DNA of 64,000 bases from Pontederia crassipes. Lineage: Eukaryota > Streptophyta > Magnoliopsida > Commelinales > Pontederiaceae. The position numbers and the translations under genes were made by a program. Positions 25,481 to 36,600 of this stretch are shown piece after piece. Where the stretch lies: positions 15,812,171 through 15,876,170 of the forward strand of contig CM060194.1 in the NCBI GenBank assembly GCA_030549335.1, read 5' to 3'. Below the pieces are notes generated by a model. The model saw only the letters and a program-made list of their open reading frames with translations, was not told the DNA's origin and searched no databases. Numbering within the stretch: the stretch's first letter is position 1; each line of letters starts with the position of its first letter.

Positions 25481-26021
25481 AAGTTCATCAGAACTAATAA
25501 CCTGAAACGTAAAATGTTAATACACATAAAAGTAAAAACGTTTAATTAATGATAAAATTACTTTATTAAATAACTTTTATATATTTTTTATATTAATGAT
25601 GGTTATACTTATCCCATTTAAACATGTTTGTAGGAAAAAAAAACAATTTTTACCAAAAAAAACTCAGGACTAACTTCCCATTCGAGTCAAATACAATTTC
25701 AGTTGTTCCAAGTCGAACACAACCCACAATATACTGTTTAAAAATTAATCAACCTAAACTCAAAACAAAATAACCTTTTAATAGGATTTAATGTTTCTGC
25801 TACTCATAACATCATTATATTGATAATGAATTGACTAATTGAATAATTTTTTATTCCTTGAACGAGAATTAATAATGGTATAGCAGTTGCAGATGCTTCT
25901 GGAACTTTCAAAGGCACCCAAATATCACGGAACGAAATCACAAATCAACACGTTTCTTCTTCTTATTACGTCTCTCCGCCTTCTTGGTTCTTTCCTTGAC
26001 GGCGCCAACCAGAACAACCAA

Positions 26022-26036
26022 CCAATAGATATAAAA
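26022..26036 (+). promoter_or_regulatory. Possible core promoter of the B12D-like gene
   Basis: CCAAT (26022-26026) and TATAAAA (26030-26036) lie 245 bp upstream of the ATG in sequence with more GC than the desert to the left. The TATA match is plausible; the CCAAT box is unusually close to it and may be chance. Confidence 0.35.
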
Positions 26037-26280
26037 GCACGCACGCGTTATTTCTGGAATCACAACTTTTTGACCAAAAACGGAGACGAATCCCCGACGG
26101 CGTCCACCGGAGTCATTTAATTGCATGTGCAAGCGGGGAATAAGGGCGGTGATTTAATATTAATAATTGCCTCCTTTTATTTAGTAGAAACCGATACGTC
26201 TCCTCCCTTGTTCTTCTTCTTTTTTGTTACCCTTGCCATCCCCTCTCTCTCTGCGGCTTCGGACTCTGCGCCCGTCTCCC

Positions 26281-26325
26281 ATGGCTGCTTCTTCCGCACT
26301 CAAGAGATGGCTGAGGCCCGAGGTA

Positions 26326-26357
<32 letters not shown>

Positions 26358-27725
26358 GCGCACAGGCAGATCAGATTTTTGTGTTCGATGCTTATGATTT
26401 TATTTCTAATTTTCACGTTCTCGATCTTTTTTTTTTGTTTGAAGAATCCTGTTCTTGGTTGATTTCATCGCACTTTGATTCGTATCAACAGAGCGCTTCT
26501 GTTTTAATAAGTGTTCTGTTCTTTTACGCTATGCCTTCTTAAAGAACGATCTAATATACCATCTCTTCTTTGCGATTTTTGCCCACGTTTCGAATTTAGA
26601 GGGAGTTTTTTTTGACATATGGTCGAAATTTGCATATTGTTTTTGCAGATTTATCGTGCTCTTACTGTTTAATTGTGTGCTAGATCAACAAGATACTACG
26701 CGCTTTTTGATGAATGAAAGAAAAAAAAACATGTTTCTCCCACATTTCAGAACAATAATGGCTTTTTTCTTTATGTTTTTGCTAATCTGTATGATACTAT
26801 TGTTATCTATCCATATATCTGTAGGTATATCCTCTCTTCGCAGCAGTCGGCGTGGCTGTTGGTATCTGCGGAATGCAGTTGATCCGGAACATAACCACCA
26901 ATCCAGAAGTCAGGTACACATGCAAAAATGTTTGCACTTGCAACTCTATTAATTTATCAGAGCAAAGAAGCAGATCCATTTGTTATGATTCATTTAGATA
27001 ATTCAGATATGAACACAGTCACCTGCAAGCCACACGAGGTGTCAATTGTAGTTTTCTTCATGATGGGAAGAGATTGTTCAGAAGATAACTAATTTTATCT
27101 CTTGTTGTTCATTCAGTCTACTGTACACGATAACCATATAATCGATCTAATCCACAACTGATTGCAAGGGAACAAATTGTATCATAACAGCAAATGTTCT
27201 TATCCCGAACCCATGCTGATAGTTGCAGTTAACACCTCAAACCAGTGAAACGCAACAACAACAAAAAAAAAAGAAAGAAAGATGGAGCATGAATTTAGTA
27301 TTTGTCCTCTCAGCTTTGCATAATAAATTTTCCCATGAAAGGTGCTATCTTATACTCTGAAAGCATATAAACTAGTTAACTAATATATGGTTGGCATGGG
27401 CGATAATATTGTATAGCAGAGTCATAATTCTACGTACTTTCCAGTACAATTTCTTTTAGTTACATTACTGAACTTGTAAGAAGGAAGTGAACTAAATTTA
27501 CCATGTCACATTTCTTTTTGATAACAATTTGCAGCACGCTGCACATAACTTGCACTAAATTTGAATGTCTTTGACAGGGTCCTCAAAGAGAATAGGGCTG
27601 CTGGGGTGCTTGATAACTTCAAAGAGGGTGAGAACTACGCTGAGCACAGCCTCCGTAAGTTCGTCCGCAACAAGACTCCACAGATCATGCCATCAGTCAA
27701 CAGCTTCTTTTCTGAGCCCAACTAA
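26281..27725 (+). CDS. B12D / NDUFA4-like mitochondrial protein
   Basis: Three exons: 26281-26322, 26825-26913 and 27578-27725, giving 92 residues with frame-preserving GT/AG junctions. The product starts MAASSALKRWLRPEVYPLFA and keeps the B12D family signature: the WLRPEVYPLF lead, one membrane segment (about residues 16-37, VGVAVGICGMQLIRNITTNP region), NPEVRVLKENRAAG and a C-terminal RKFVRN. B12D proteins are small inner-membrane proteins related to the NDUFA4/MLRQ respiratory-chain subunit; in plants they are linked to germination, senescence and flooding tolerance. The start is the first ATG of the frame. A CT microsatellite follows the first donor directly. The gene looks complete and intact. 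Confidence 0.92.
26323..26354 (+). repeat. CT microsatellite in B12D intron 1
   Basis: About thirteen CT units begin directly after the exon 1 donor GTAT. Confidence 0.85.
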
Positions 27726-28723
27726 GATTGTATTAATACCGAAAATATCAGGGAAAAAAAAACTGAGATGCCATTTAGATTGATATATCAAGAGTCCAGA
27801 GTCATTTTCATTACTGTGAAATTTTCGATTTATAGTCCGTGTGTCCCACGTGGCCGAAACTTTTGAATTTAGATCAATAGACAATGACAATAAAAGGTTC
27901 TTTATCAATGACAAATGATTTATTTCCTGAGCTGCATGCTATTCAATTTTCTTGGGTTGCATTTAAATGTGTTTGGATGGAGTGAAACATGATTACAAAA
28001 GAATTAAAAATTGTGATAGATTAATTTTAATAAATATTTAAATTATAAATATAAAATATAATTTTATCAATTAATAAATATTAAATATAAATTAAAGTTT
28101 TATGTTATTTTTAAAAAAGATATTATTTAAATATAATAAATTAGATTAAAGAAAATATTAAATTTTTTACAAAAAATGATAACTAATAAATATTATTAAA
28201 TAATATTTTTATAATAGCAAAATATTATTTTCTCTTTTTTCACTTTTCCTGATTTTTTTTGTCTTCTCATTACATTAAAAAAAGTAATACAAAGTAAGAT
28301 ATCCCATTAGTCTTTCCTTAATATGTAATCTTCCACGCAATTTTTTCCTAATATATTTACATTTTCTGATACTTTGCTTGTTATTTTTCCATTTTTTTAT
28401 TGTTTTCACTTTTCCTTTTTTCTCATCACATTAATAATGGAGCAAGTTATTATTAGAAATGATATTCTTATTATTTATCATTAATTATGCTATTTTATTA
28501 ACAAACTAATATATTTCGTGTTTTATGTTACACAAATATTAAATTGTTATATTTATTTATATACCTAAAATGGATGGGCATTGGATAGCGAACAATCAAG
28601 CTGAAAATCATATCCAACTCATTAATCTCACCAGATGACTGAAGTCGAATTTGAACCGACTCGACTTAAATCAAGTTAAATGCCTGTGTAGAATGCGCTT
28701 TTGTGTATTTTCATCATTAGATG
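27726..28723. other. 3' flank of B12D and AT-rich spacer
   Basis: The first 200 bp may include the B12D 3' untranslated region; the rest is AT-rich with no gene seen. Confidence 0.4.
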
Positions 28724-30602
28724 TGTAACATCTCCAATTTTAAAAATAAAGATATTTAAGTTATTATTTAGAGAAAACTCTAAGTTAAACTCTATAAAAG
28801 CTCTCAAATCCTTCATCTTCTCTCTTTTCTTATTTCTCCCTCTTGCAACCCTAGAAAAGGAAGAAGAGGAAGACAATGATGAAAGATGACATGATAAGAG
28901 AAAATGGATCAACATTGAGGAAGAAGGAGACCCTAGGTATGTAAAGGAAATCTAATTTCCTCTCTTTCTCCTCTCAATGATGTTTTGTATGGATTGATGG
29001 TTCCAAGAACACCCTAGTTGTCGGTAGAAATTTGATCGAAGATTGCATTAGTAGGATCATTAGATCTGAATGATATTTATGCCTAGTTTGATATGTTCTA
29101 ATCCATATTAAATTCACATGCTTAAATCTATGTGTTCACATGTTTATGCCCTAGATCTTCTTTTACATGAATTGGGGAGAAAACCCTAACTATTCATGAC
29201 GAATGAAAATTGTATGTTTTAATATGTTTTATGATGCTTAAATGCTTAGAGATAATACATGCAATCTTTATGATGCTTTAGATTATTTTTCCTAAAGTTT
29301 TTATTTAAAAAATATGCATTTTTGGGATTGGATATCAAAATTTTGGATGCTAGCACGACCGTGACCGAGCGACAAAGGAAATGCGACCCTCTGTAATGCC
29401 CGTGACACCGTCACAATCGTGATAGGGCCAAGCACGATGATGATCAATTTGATCACGAGTGTGAGTGGAAAAGAAGGACAACCGTTACATATGGAATAGG
29501 AAGGTAGGGGGCTTTGTCACACCCGTGATTATGGAGTTCATGACTGTGACGATGGCCTGGCACAAGCGTGATCACCTAGATACGATCATGACCAAGACTG
29601 AAAGTTATGTATGCTATTTTAAAACTTATTTTCAAGGTATCTAAATTATGTATTGATGTGACGATTGTATATGACATATAGATACATGAAATGAATGTTC
29701 AACTATAATTAGGCTAAAAGATTAATGATTGATGTGCAAAGCATAATGCTCATAAAGTTGAGGAATAAGTCCTTGTCACTCAACAAAGTAATGGTGAGAA
29801 GAAAAGTTATGTACTTAGATATGTACTTTAAGGGGACCTAAGATCACAAAGTAAAGTTCTTAATTTATTTATGTGCTTCTCGAGGAGCAAAGTTTCTCAT
29901 AAGAAAGTGTGTATTTATCAAAACAAAGTCCCTTACTATTATGATATGTGTATTTATTAAGGTATGACTTATGACATGGAATAAAAGTTAAGATGATGAT
30001 GATGTTATGTGAGAAAGATGAAAGATGAAGAACCACTTCAAAATATCAGATAATAAAGAAAGAAAGAAAAAAAAATAAAAAAGGTCGAAAGGATTATAAA
30101 GTAATCTTAAGAAAATGTAAAGTAAAGTACGAAAGATATTAAGTAATACGTAATGATTAAGGAGTTGTAAAGAAACTCCTCATATGTATATAATAATGAA
30201 AGTGAAATGAAAGGATAAGTAATATGATATGTATGTTTATGAATTAGATAATGATTATAAAGTGAAGTTATGTTTCAAGAATATTATGTTAAGAATGAAT
30301 GATAAGCATAACGTAATATCATGTAAGAATTATAATATAGTTCATTTTATGCATGTTTATATGCTTATATTATTATGATGATAATTAATTCATGTAGAAT
30401 CATGTAATAAGTTATCATAATTTTTACGTACTTTAATTAGAAAATACTGCACTTTAAATTCGTACAGATTAAATGATAAATGATAACTCATCTCATAATA
30501 AAATGTTGCACATGCTTAGGGTTTAATAATTTTGATGTTCACTGTGTAATGAAGTATTTAAGCATTTATCTTTCATGAGATATTAGAAAAAAAGATGTTA
30601 CA
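28724..30602 (+). mobile_element. Probable solo LTR
   Basis: Starts TGTAACATCTCC and ends AAAGATGTTACA, a perfect 10-bp terminal inverted repeat (TGTAACATCT) with TG...CA ends, 1,879 bp apart. It contains no gag/pol and no second LTR. The flanking 5-mers AGATG and CGATT match only in GAT, so no clean target-site duplication survives. A CCCTAG-rich purine block near 28,850-28,935 resembles transcript-leader sequence of gypsy-type LTRs. Confidence 0.6.
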
Positions 30603-31371
30603 CGATTATGGTAAAACTTTTATTTATTATAATTTTATCCAAATTGTTAAGTTTTTGTGAGAATCTTACCAGTTGTCACCGCACTATTCAAAAAGTAACA
30701 TCAATGATCTAAGCAATGCTTACATTTGCCACGAATGGAAATCTACATCTACCATCGAAGTCGAGTAATCCAATAGTAGTCATTTATCGCAGGATTATGA
30801 TATATGAGATTTTCATTGAAATTTTTTACGTATAGAAGAATTAAATACAAAAATTGCTTAAATGAGATGGAATTGCTTATCACTCATTTCAAATCTCAAT
30901 CGTAATTATTAGTCAAATCGGCAATTTATGTATGTGGGCCAATTATTTTATGAATAATTTATCACCTACTCTTTTATAATATGAATATAATAAATTGCGA
31001 AGAGTAAAAATTGCCTTGTTAAAAAATATCACCGCCTGTCACAATAAGAAACTCTTGTATTATAGAAAGATGGTGAGACGAGGTGGTCGGCTCCAATCAC
31101 TTGACCGTTGGACGTGGGAAAAAGAAAAGAGACCGTTGGAGGGAATCAAACAAAAACAAGTAGCCGTTTCGCATATCTTCTTCTTCTTCTTCCTCCTCCT
31201 CCTCCTCCTCCCATTCGCTTCCTCTCAATTTTCCCAACTCGCAGACAAGTAGCCGTTCGTTCTCGCGTCCCTCCATCATAGCGGAAGGTGATTGTTGGTG
31301 CTGGTAGCAGCAGTAGCAGCGAGTAGCAGTAGAAGCAAACGAGGAGAAGTTACTGCTGTCGTTGGCCGAGA
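30603..31371 (+). other. MAD2 upstream region and leader
   Basis: AT-rich to about 31,060, then more GC-rich. A TTC/TCC microsatellite (about 31,178-31,211) lies in the probable 5' leader, followed by GCAGTAGCAGC-type triplets (31,300-31,335). No clear TATA box recognised. Confidence 0.4.
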
Positions 31372-32707
31372 ATGGCGTCGAGAACTGTCTCCAAGGACGT
31401 CATCACCCTCCGCGGATCCGCCGCCATCGTCAGCGAGTTCTTCGGTACTTTCTTCTTTTCGATTCAATCCATCATATTTGTTTGATCCATTCCGATTCCG
31501 ATCGATGATTTGTCTTTTTGATTCCAGGTTACGCTGCTAACAGGTAAGCGTCGAACGGGGAAAAAAGGTATGGTTTTTTTTTTTGTTTTTTGTTTCGGCT
31601 AAGCGTTTGGTTCGATTGCAGCATACTGTACAACAGAGGCGTGTACCCGGAGGAAAGCTTCACGAAGGTGAAGAAGTACGGCCTCCCGATGCTGCTCACC
31701 CAGGACGACGGCGTCAGATCATTCATCGCCAGCCTCACCTCGCAGCTCTCAGGTTTCCAAAATTTCTCGTTACAATTTCCTTTTGCCTTCACGCGATCGT
31801 GCAATTGGGGCTTTCTCATTGATCTGCGTAGTTGTTGGCTTTTGAGAAGAATGGCTGGAGGCAGGGAAGCTGCAGAGAGTCGTCCTTGTGATCATGAGCA
31901 AGGCCACCTCAGAGGTACTGGAAAGATGGAACTTCAGCATCGAGACCGACGCCGATGTCGTCGCCGACAAAGGGTATCCTCTTCATCTGTTCTTCTTGTA
32001 ACAAGAACCATGACGCAAATGGAATACGAGAAGGGAAAAAAATGGCCTTCTGTGTTGAAATTTGCATCTCCGTGATTGCTGTATTTTTTTTTCCTCTTTG
32101 TCTCTACTTTCAGGGTCATCAAGGAGAAGAGTGACAAAGAGATCATGAGGGAGATTCAGGCCATCATGCGGCAGATTGCCTCCTCTATCACTTACTTGCC
32201 CTGCCTTGACGAGCCCTGTAAGCACCTCCTCCCCTTCCTCCGCTAGAACTACGAGTGATGCAGACCTTATGCTCTCTGAAATGACCTATGCAATTCGAAT
32301 GGAAAGCTACTGGAAATCCCTATGCAACTTTACTGTTTTCGAATGGAATCATAAAGAAGCTGCATCTGCCCTGTACTCACTCGCTGGGGCAACGTCTTTC
32401 AGGTGTGTTCGATGTGTTGGCCTACACCGACATGGACGTCACTGTGCCGCTCACCTGGATTGAGAGCGATCCGAAACTGATCAAGAATCCTCAGATGGTG
32501 AAGCTGCACTCTTTTGATACAAAGGTAAAACAATTCGAACGAACAAGAGAAAATGTACGAGGCATTTGTGTTTCTTGTTGCTTCCCGCTATAAATTTTTT
32601 GAACTCCCCCCAACGTCAACTTGGATGGTGGTGGTGTGCTCGTGATGCAGATTCACAAGGTCGACACGCTGGTCTCGTACAAGAACGACGAGTGGGACGA
32701 GCAGTAA
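31372..32707 (+). CDS. MAD2: Spindle assembly checkpoint protein MAD2
   Basis: Seven exons: 31372-31444, 31528-31543, 31622-31752, 31850-31973, 32114-32217, 32403-32524 and 32651-32707, totalling 627 bp (208 residues plus stop), all GT/AG. Exon 2 is only 16 bp. The protein is a single HORMA domain, starting MASRTVSKDVITLRGSAAIV and ending with the C-terminal 'safety-belt' region (VDTLVSYKNDEWDEQ). Length and sequence match plant MAD2 (about 209 residues). MAD2 sits at unattached kinetochores, binds MAD1 and closes around CDC20 to hold back the anaphase-promoting complex. Kozak context GAGAATGGCG. It converges with the trihelix gene downstream. Complete and intact. Confidence 0.96.
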
Positions 32708-32868
32708 CGCGAATACGTCATTTTTCTATGCAGTTTCCTGTGAACCGGTTCATTCACAAACGAGGCATAGGAGGAATAGTAGTGTAGGGTCGCGCTCAGC
32801 TCATTTGTTCGTAGCAAGAATATTTCCGTAGTCGCATCCTGCTTACTCCGTGTTTCATGAGATGTTAC

Positions 32869-32896
32869 AATAAAATATTGTGTTATTTTCAATAAA
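32869..32896 (+). terminator. MAD2 polyadenylation signals
   Basis: AATAAA at 32869-32874 and again at 32891-32896, about 160-190 bp after the stop codon. Confidence 0.55.
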
Positions 32897-33672
32897 CTTA
32901 GTGTTAAAAAAGAGGGGACAGATATCACACAAATACACAGAAAAATAGGAGATTTATGAAATTCATTTTAGAACTATATTCTCGAACGGCGAAGACTTTT
33001 TTTATTATAAAATATTAATAAAATAATCCAATTGTCATGAAACTTATGTAATAACTTCAATACAAAAATAAAATAAAATAAAATAAAAACTCTAAAATTG
33101 TTTCAAGCACCCGTTCTTCTAGGATTACAAATTGGATTCAGATTGAGTAATTTAAGGGGTGGATCTCCAATGAAAAACAATTCCAGCACTAATCAAATAT
33201 GAAAAGCAGCTAAGAATGAAAATAAAAAGGTGATTTGAATTTGCGGGCGTTTGTGTTTTTGATGAATTTGCGGTACAATTTTGATTAAAGAGAATCGAAT
33301 TTTATCATGTCCATAACCCCAAAGCATACACTGCTAAACATAATTACAAATAAGATAAGGTAATGTTACTTTTAAGTGGAGCGTGTTTTTTAGAATATAA
33401 CAGTAAGAGGCGTGCCGAGAGTACTATTTCAGAAGCAAAATAACATACCTGGATCAAGGCATATTACAAACAAGATAAGGCTGTAGTCGAGTTATATAAT
33501 TGCCACAACCATGGGGGGAGTTATATATTTGCTTAACACCACATCACCAGGGTGCTTTGGGCAGAGCACAAAATCTTAAGTCATGCGATCATCTCAGCAA
33601 AAAAATCAGTTAGAAGAACTTCCTTCAAGCCAGGAACCTAGTGGCTTCAGGAATATCATGTTTTTTTTTTTG
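32897..33672. other. Convergent intergenic space
   Basis: 3' flanks of MAD2 (plus) and the trihelix gene (minus). AT-rich, no gene or clear repeat seen. Confidence 0.5.
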
Positions 33673-36600
33673 CTAATCACCAAGCAACCTTACACACTCA
33701 TACATAGCACCAGGATGAAGGTCATTCAAAGTGTCGACGTTTCTAAAGCTACTTAAGTCTCTCAGACCTGTCCATCCACGGTGCATGAGAAAGTCACGGA
33801 AATCATCTTCTGTATAGAATGTTTTTTCTTCGGTGCGTATGCGTTCAGTATCATCATATATGCAAACCTTTATCTTTATCCCTGAAAAACACAAATAATA
33901 TTTATTGTGTAAAGCATTTAAGAATTCCTGAATTCTTCACAAATCATGAGTAGACATGTACCATCATCATATCAGAATCGTGAAAAAATAAGCACATAGA
34001 AAATGTCTTCAAATTTCTAGGCAGCAGCCTGCACGGACCTAACACACATGTTAGTGCTTGGTCCAGACAATCATGGAACATTAATTGTTTTCCTTTAAAC
34101 AGGTTTATGCTGCAAGGGAACTATCCTATCCCATTCTTTTGTATTCATGAGATAAACTAACTTTGCAGCCCCACATGAACATTAGAAATATCAAAATAAC
34201 TTATTTACACATAGTTCTAACACGTTTTAAAACAACAAGCCCTCCCTTTTTGTTCAGTCCACTGCATTTATTTGGTTTATTTTGCGTTTAGCATTATATA
34301 ATATACTTCCAACATGCAGAATGTGCCACATACAAACCCTAAAAGAATGTGTCAGCTATAAACTAAAAGTCATATTCACCTTTAACCTTTATATCTTATT
34401 CCTATCCTCGATAAGAATGGGACTAGAAGGCTCACAATCTCTTGGCATCAAGTGAAAAGAACTGTGACAATCATGTGCAGAGAAATTAAAGAAATGTTCA
34501 AAACCTTTTCTGCAGGGAATAGTTGCATCTTGAAGCAGAACCGCCAAAACTAAAGCTAAAAAATAAGGTCATAATAATACCTTCATCAAGATGGAGAGTA
34601 TAGGTTCCCAAAGGCATGTCCCTGTCAAGGCTGCGGACGACATCATCTTCGTCTTCTAGCCAAAATGCTCGTTTGGTTCTCAAACCAAATGCTGACTTGA
34701 TGGCCTCCTTTATGGCTTCGGCAGTACCATCAATGCCAATCTTCCTAGAATACTCTCCATATTTGACTAAAATGACCCTTCCACCATAGGAGGCATTATT
34801 TTCTGATAAAAAAGTTTCAAGGACCATTAAGTTCAGTTAGCAACATAGTATTGTAACTTGCAAGTACATTACAAAATTTTATCAGAGGAACAAACAACAG
34901 CAACAACAAAGCCTTATCCCACTAGGTGGGGTCGGCTACATGGATCATACGACGCCATTCATATTCGTTGATCCATGTTCATGCGATTCGATAAAGTTTT
35001 ACGCTGACTGTCGGGGCCTAACACAATCCTCCTCCTTTATCCGAGCTTGGGACCAGCTATAAAACATAGGCGGAGTTCCTTTTTCTCCTCAAAAAAAAAA
35101 GAAAAAAAAAAACAAAAACAAATTCTTGCACCTTTCAGAAAAATCCAAGAAACATCAACAACCTCAGTTGCAATCAGCATCTTTATGTGCAAAAAAATTT
35201 AAAATGCAAGTGTAACTCAAATTACAAGACCATTAAGATAGTATGGAGATGTTATACTCAATAATAATGACATGAGTTTGATGTATTAGAAAGGGGTAAG
35301 CTACTATGTTCCTGTTATGGAAGGAAATAAACCAGAATTCTTAGTGAACATGGATAAAGTTCAACTGCTATGCACAAACATTTTCAGTCTTAAGCAGGAA
35401 CGTAATAGTGACATTCATCTAAAAGGCATCACCAATATAAACACCGAGTAAAGGATTGAAAAACAAGGCATTTTATCGTTTTTGTTCTTTTTTTCTGCTT
35501 GTCACAATCAAAATTAACATTGATGAACTTTTTTTTTTCACAATCAGAGGAACAAACAATGAAACATAAAAGCATACTCCATGTAACCAAAAAATAAACA
35601 GGCCCTGACACATTACTCTACCATTTGCGGAAGCATCCCTCCAATTCCATGGGGGTACACTGTTAGCTGCAACTGCCTCTGCAGCTGTGATTGCAAGATG
35701 CCCATTGTGGTCCAGAGGTCGGTCCATATTAAGTGCTGACCTACAGGTTCCTGGGCCTAGAGAATCATTCCCTATTAGTAAAATGAGAAAATGAATAGTA
35801 TGGAACATTACAAGTTTATGGGACTTGAGAATTTGACATTTCACCTATAGCCAAGAGGAAAAAAATTAAATGTTTAACATAACTAGGCAAGAAAATGTTG
35901 CCAAAGAAATCCAACATGTTGTATCCTGGATCTGTGAGCACCAATATGTATATAAAACTGAAAATTGACAACTTTCAAAAGTTCCAAACAATAATTTCCT
36001 TTCTTTATTCCCTCAAAAAAATCTTTTCTTTAAAAAATAAACATATGTGCACGCCATTTCTATGTATTTCAGAATGTTTATCTTCTTTTGAAAGCATTTT
36101 CTGAATGCGATTACTATTCTTTTCTTTTCAAAGTTGCAGCCAAAGATATAACAAATGCAAATGTACATAGAGGATCATCTTTTTAGCCACCTCCAAGATT
36201 AACAGAATGCAGAATCACAGTGTAAAAGAAACTGAGATATATCATGTTTGGATATCCCTTCAGAGTTCTGCTAATTTAGGAGTAAGGCAGCTACCAACTA
36301 GCAAGTTTTGAAACTTTACAACTGCTTTGTTTTTTATTTTTTATTTTTTATTTTTTGAGGGGGCAACTGCTTTGTTTGTAGATCGTTTTCCCTTTGTTAT
36401 CTTTATCAACCATCTTCCTCAACCTGACTACCAGTAGTAGAACCTCCCTCTTCAAAAAAGAAGTAGAACCTCCCTCCCTTTTCTGCTTCCCTACTGTAGA
36501 ATGCCAACAATGGCAGCACTTTGCCAATGGAAGGCAAGTGAAAGTTTAGGAAAAATCACTGCTGGGTTTGTTCTCTGGATCTTTCATTTATTACATTTAG

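Larger units (their letters stand above)
22231..26000. other. AT-rich spacer with MITE-like remains
   Basis: Repeat-like subregions are 23,440-24,120 and 25,066-25,480 (listed separately). A stretch at 24,300-24,500 has moderate GC and ends in TCGACCTAAAAAAA. 24,790-24,900 is a small GC-rich patch of unknown origin. No gene found. Confidence 0.4.
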
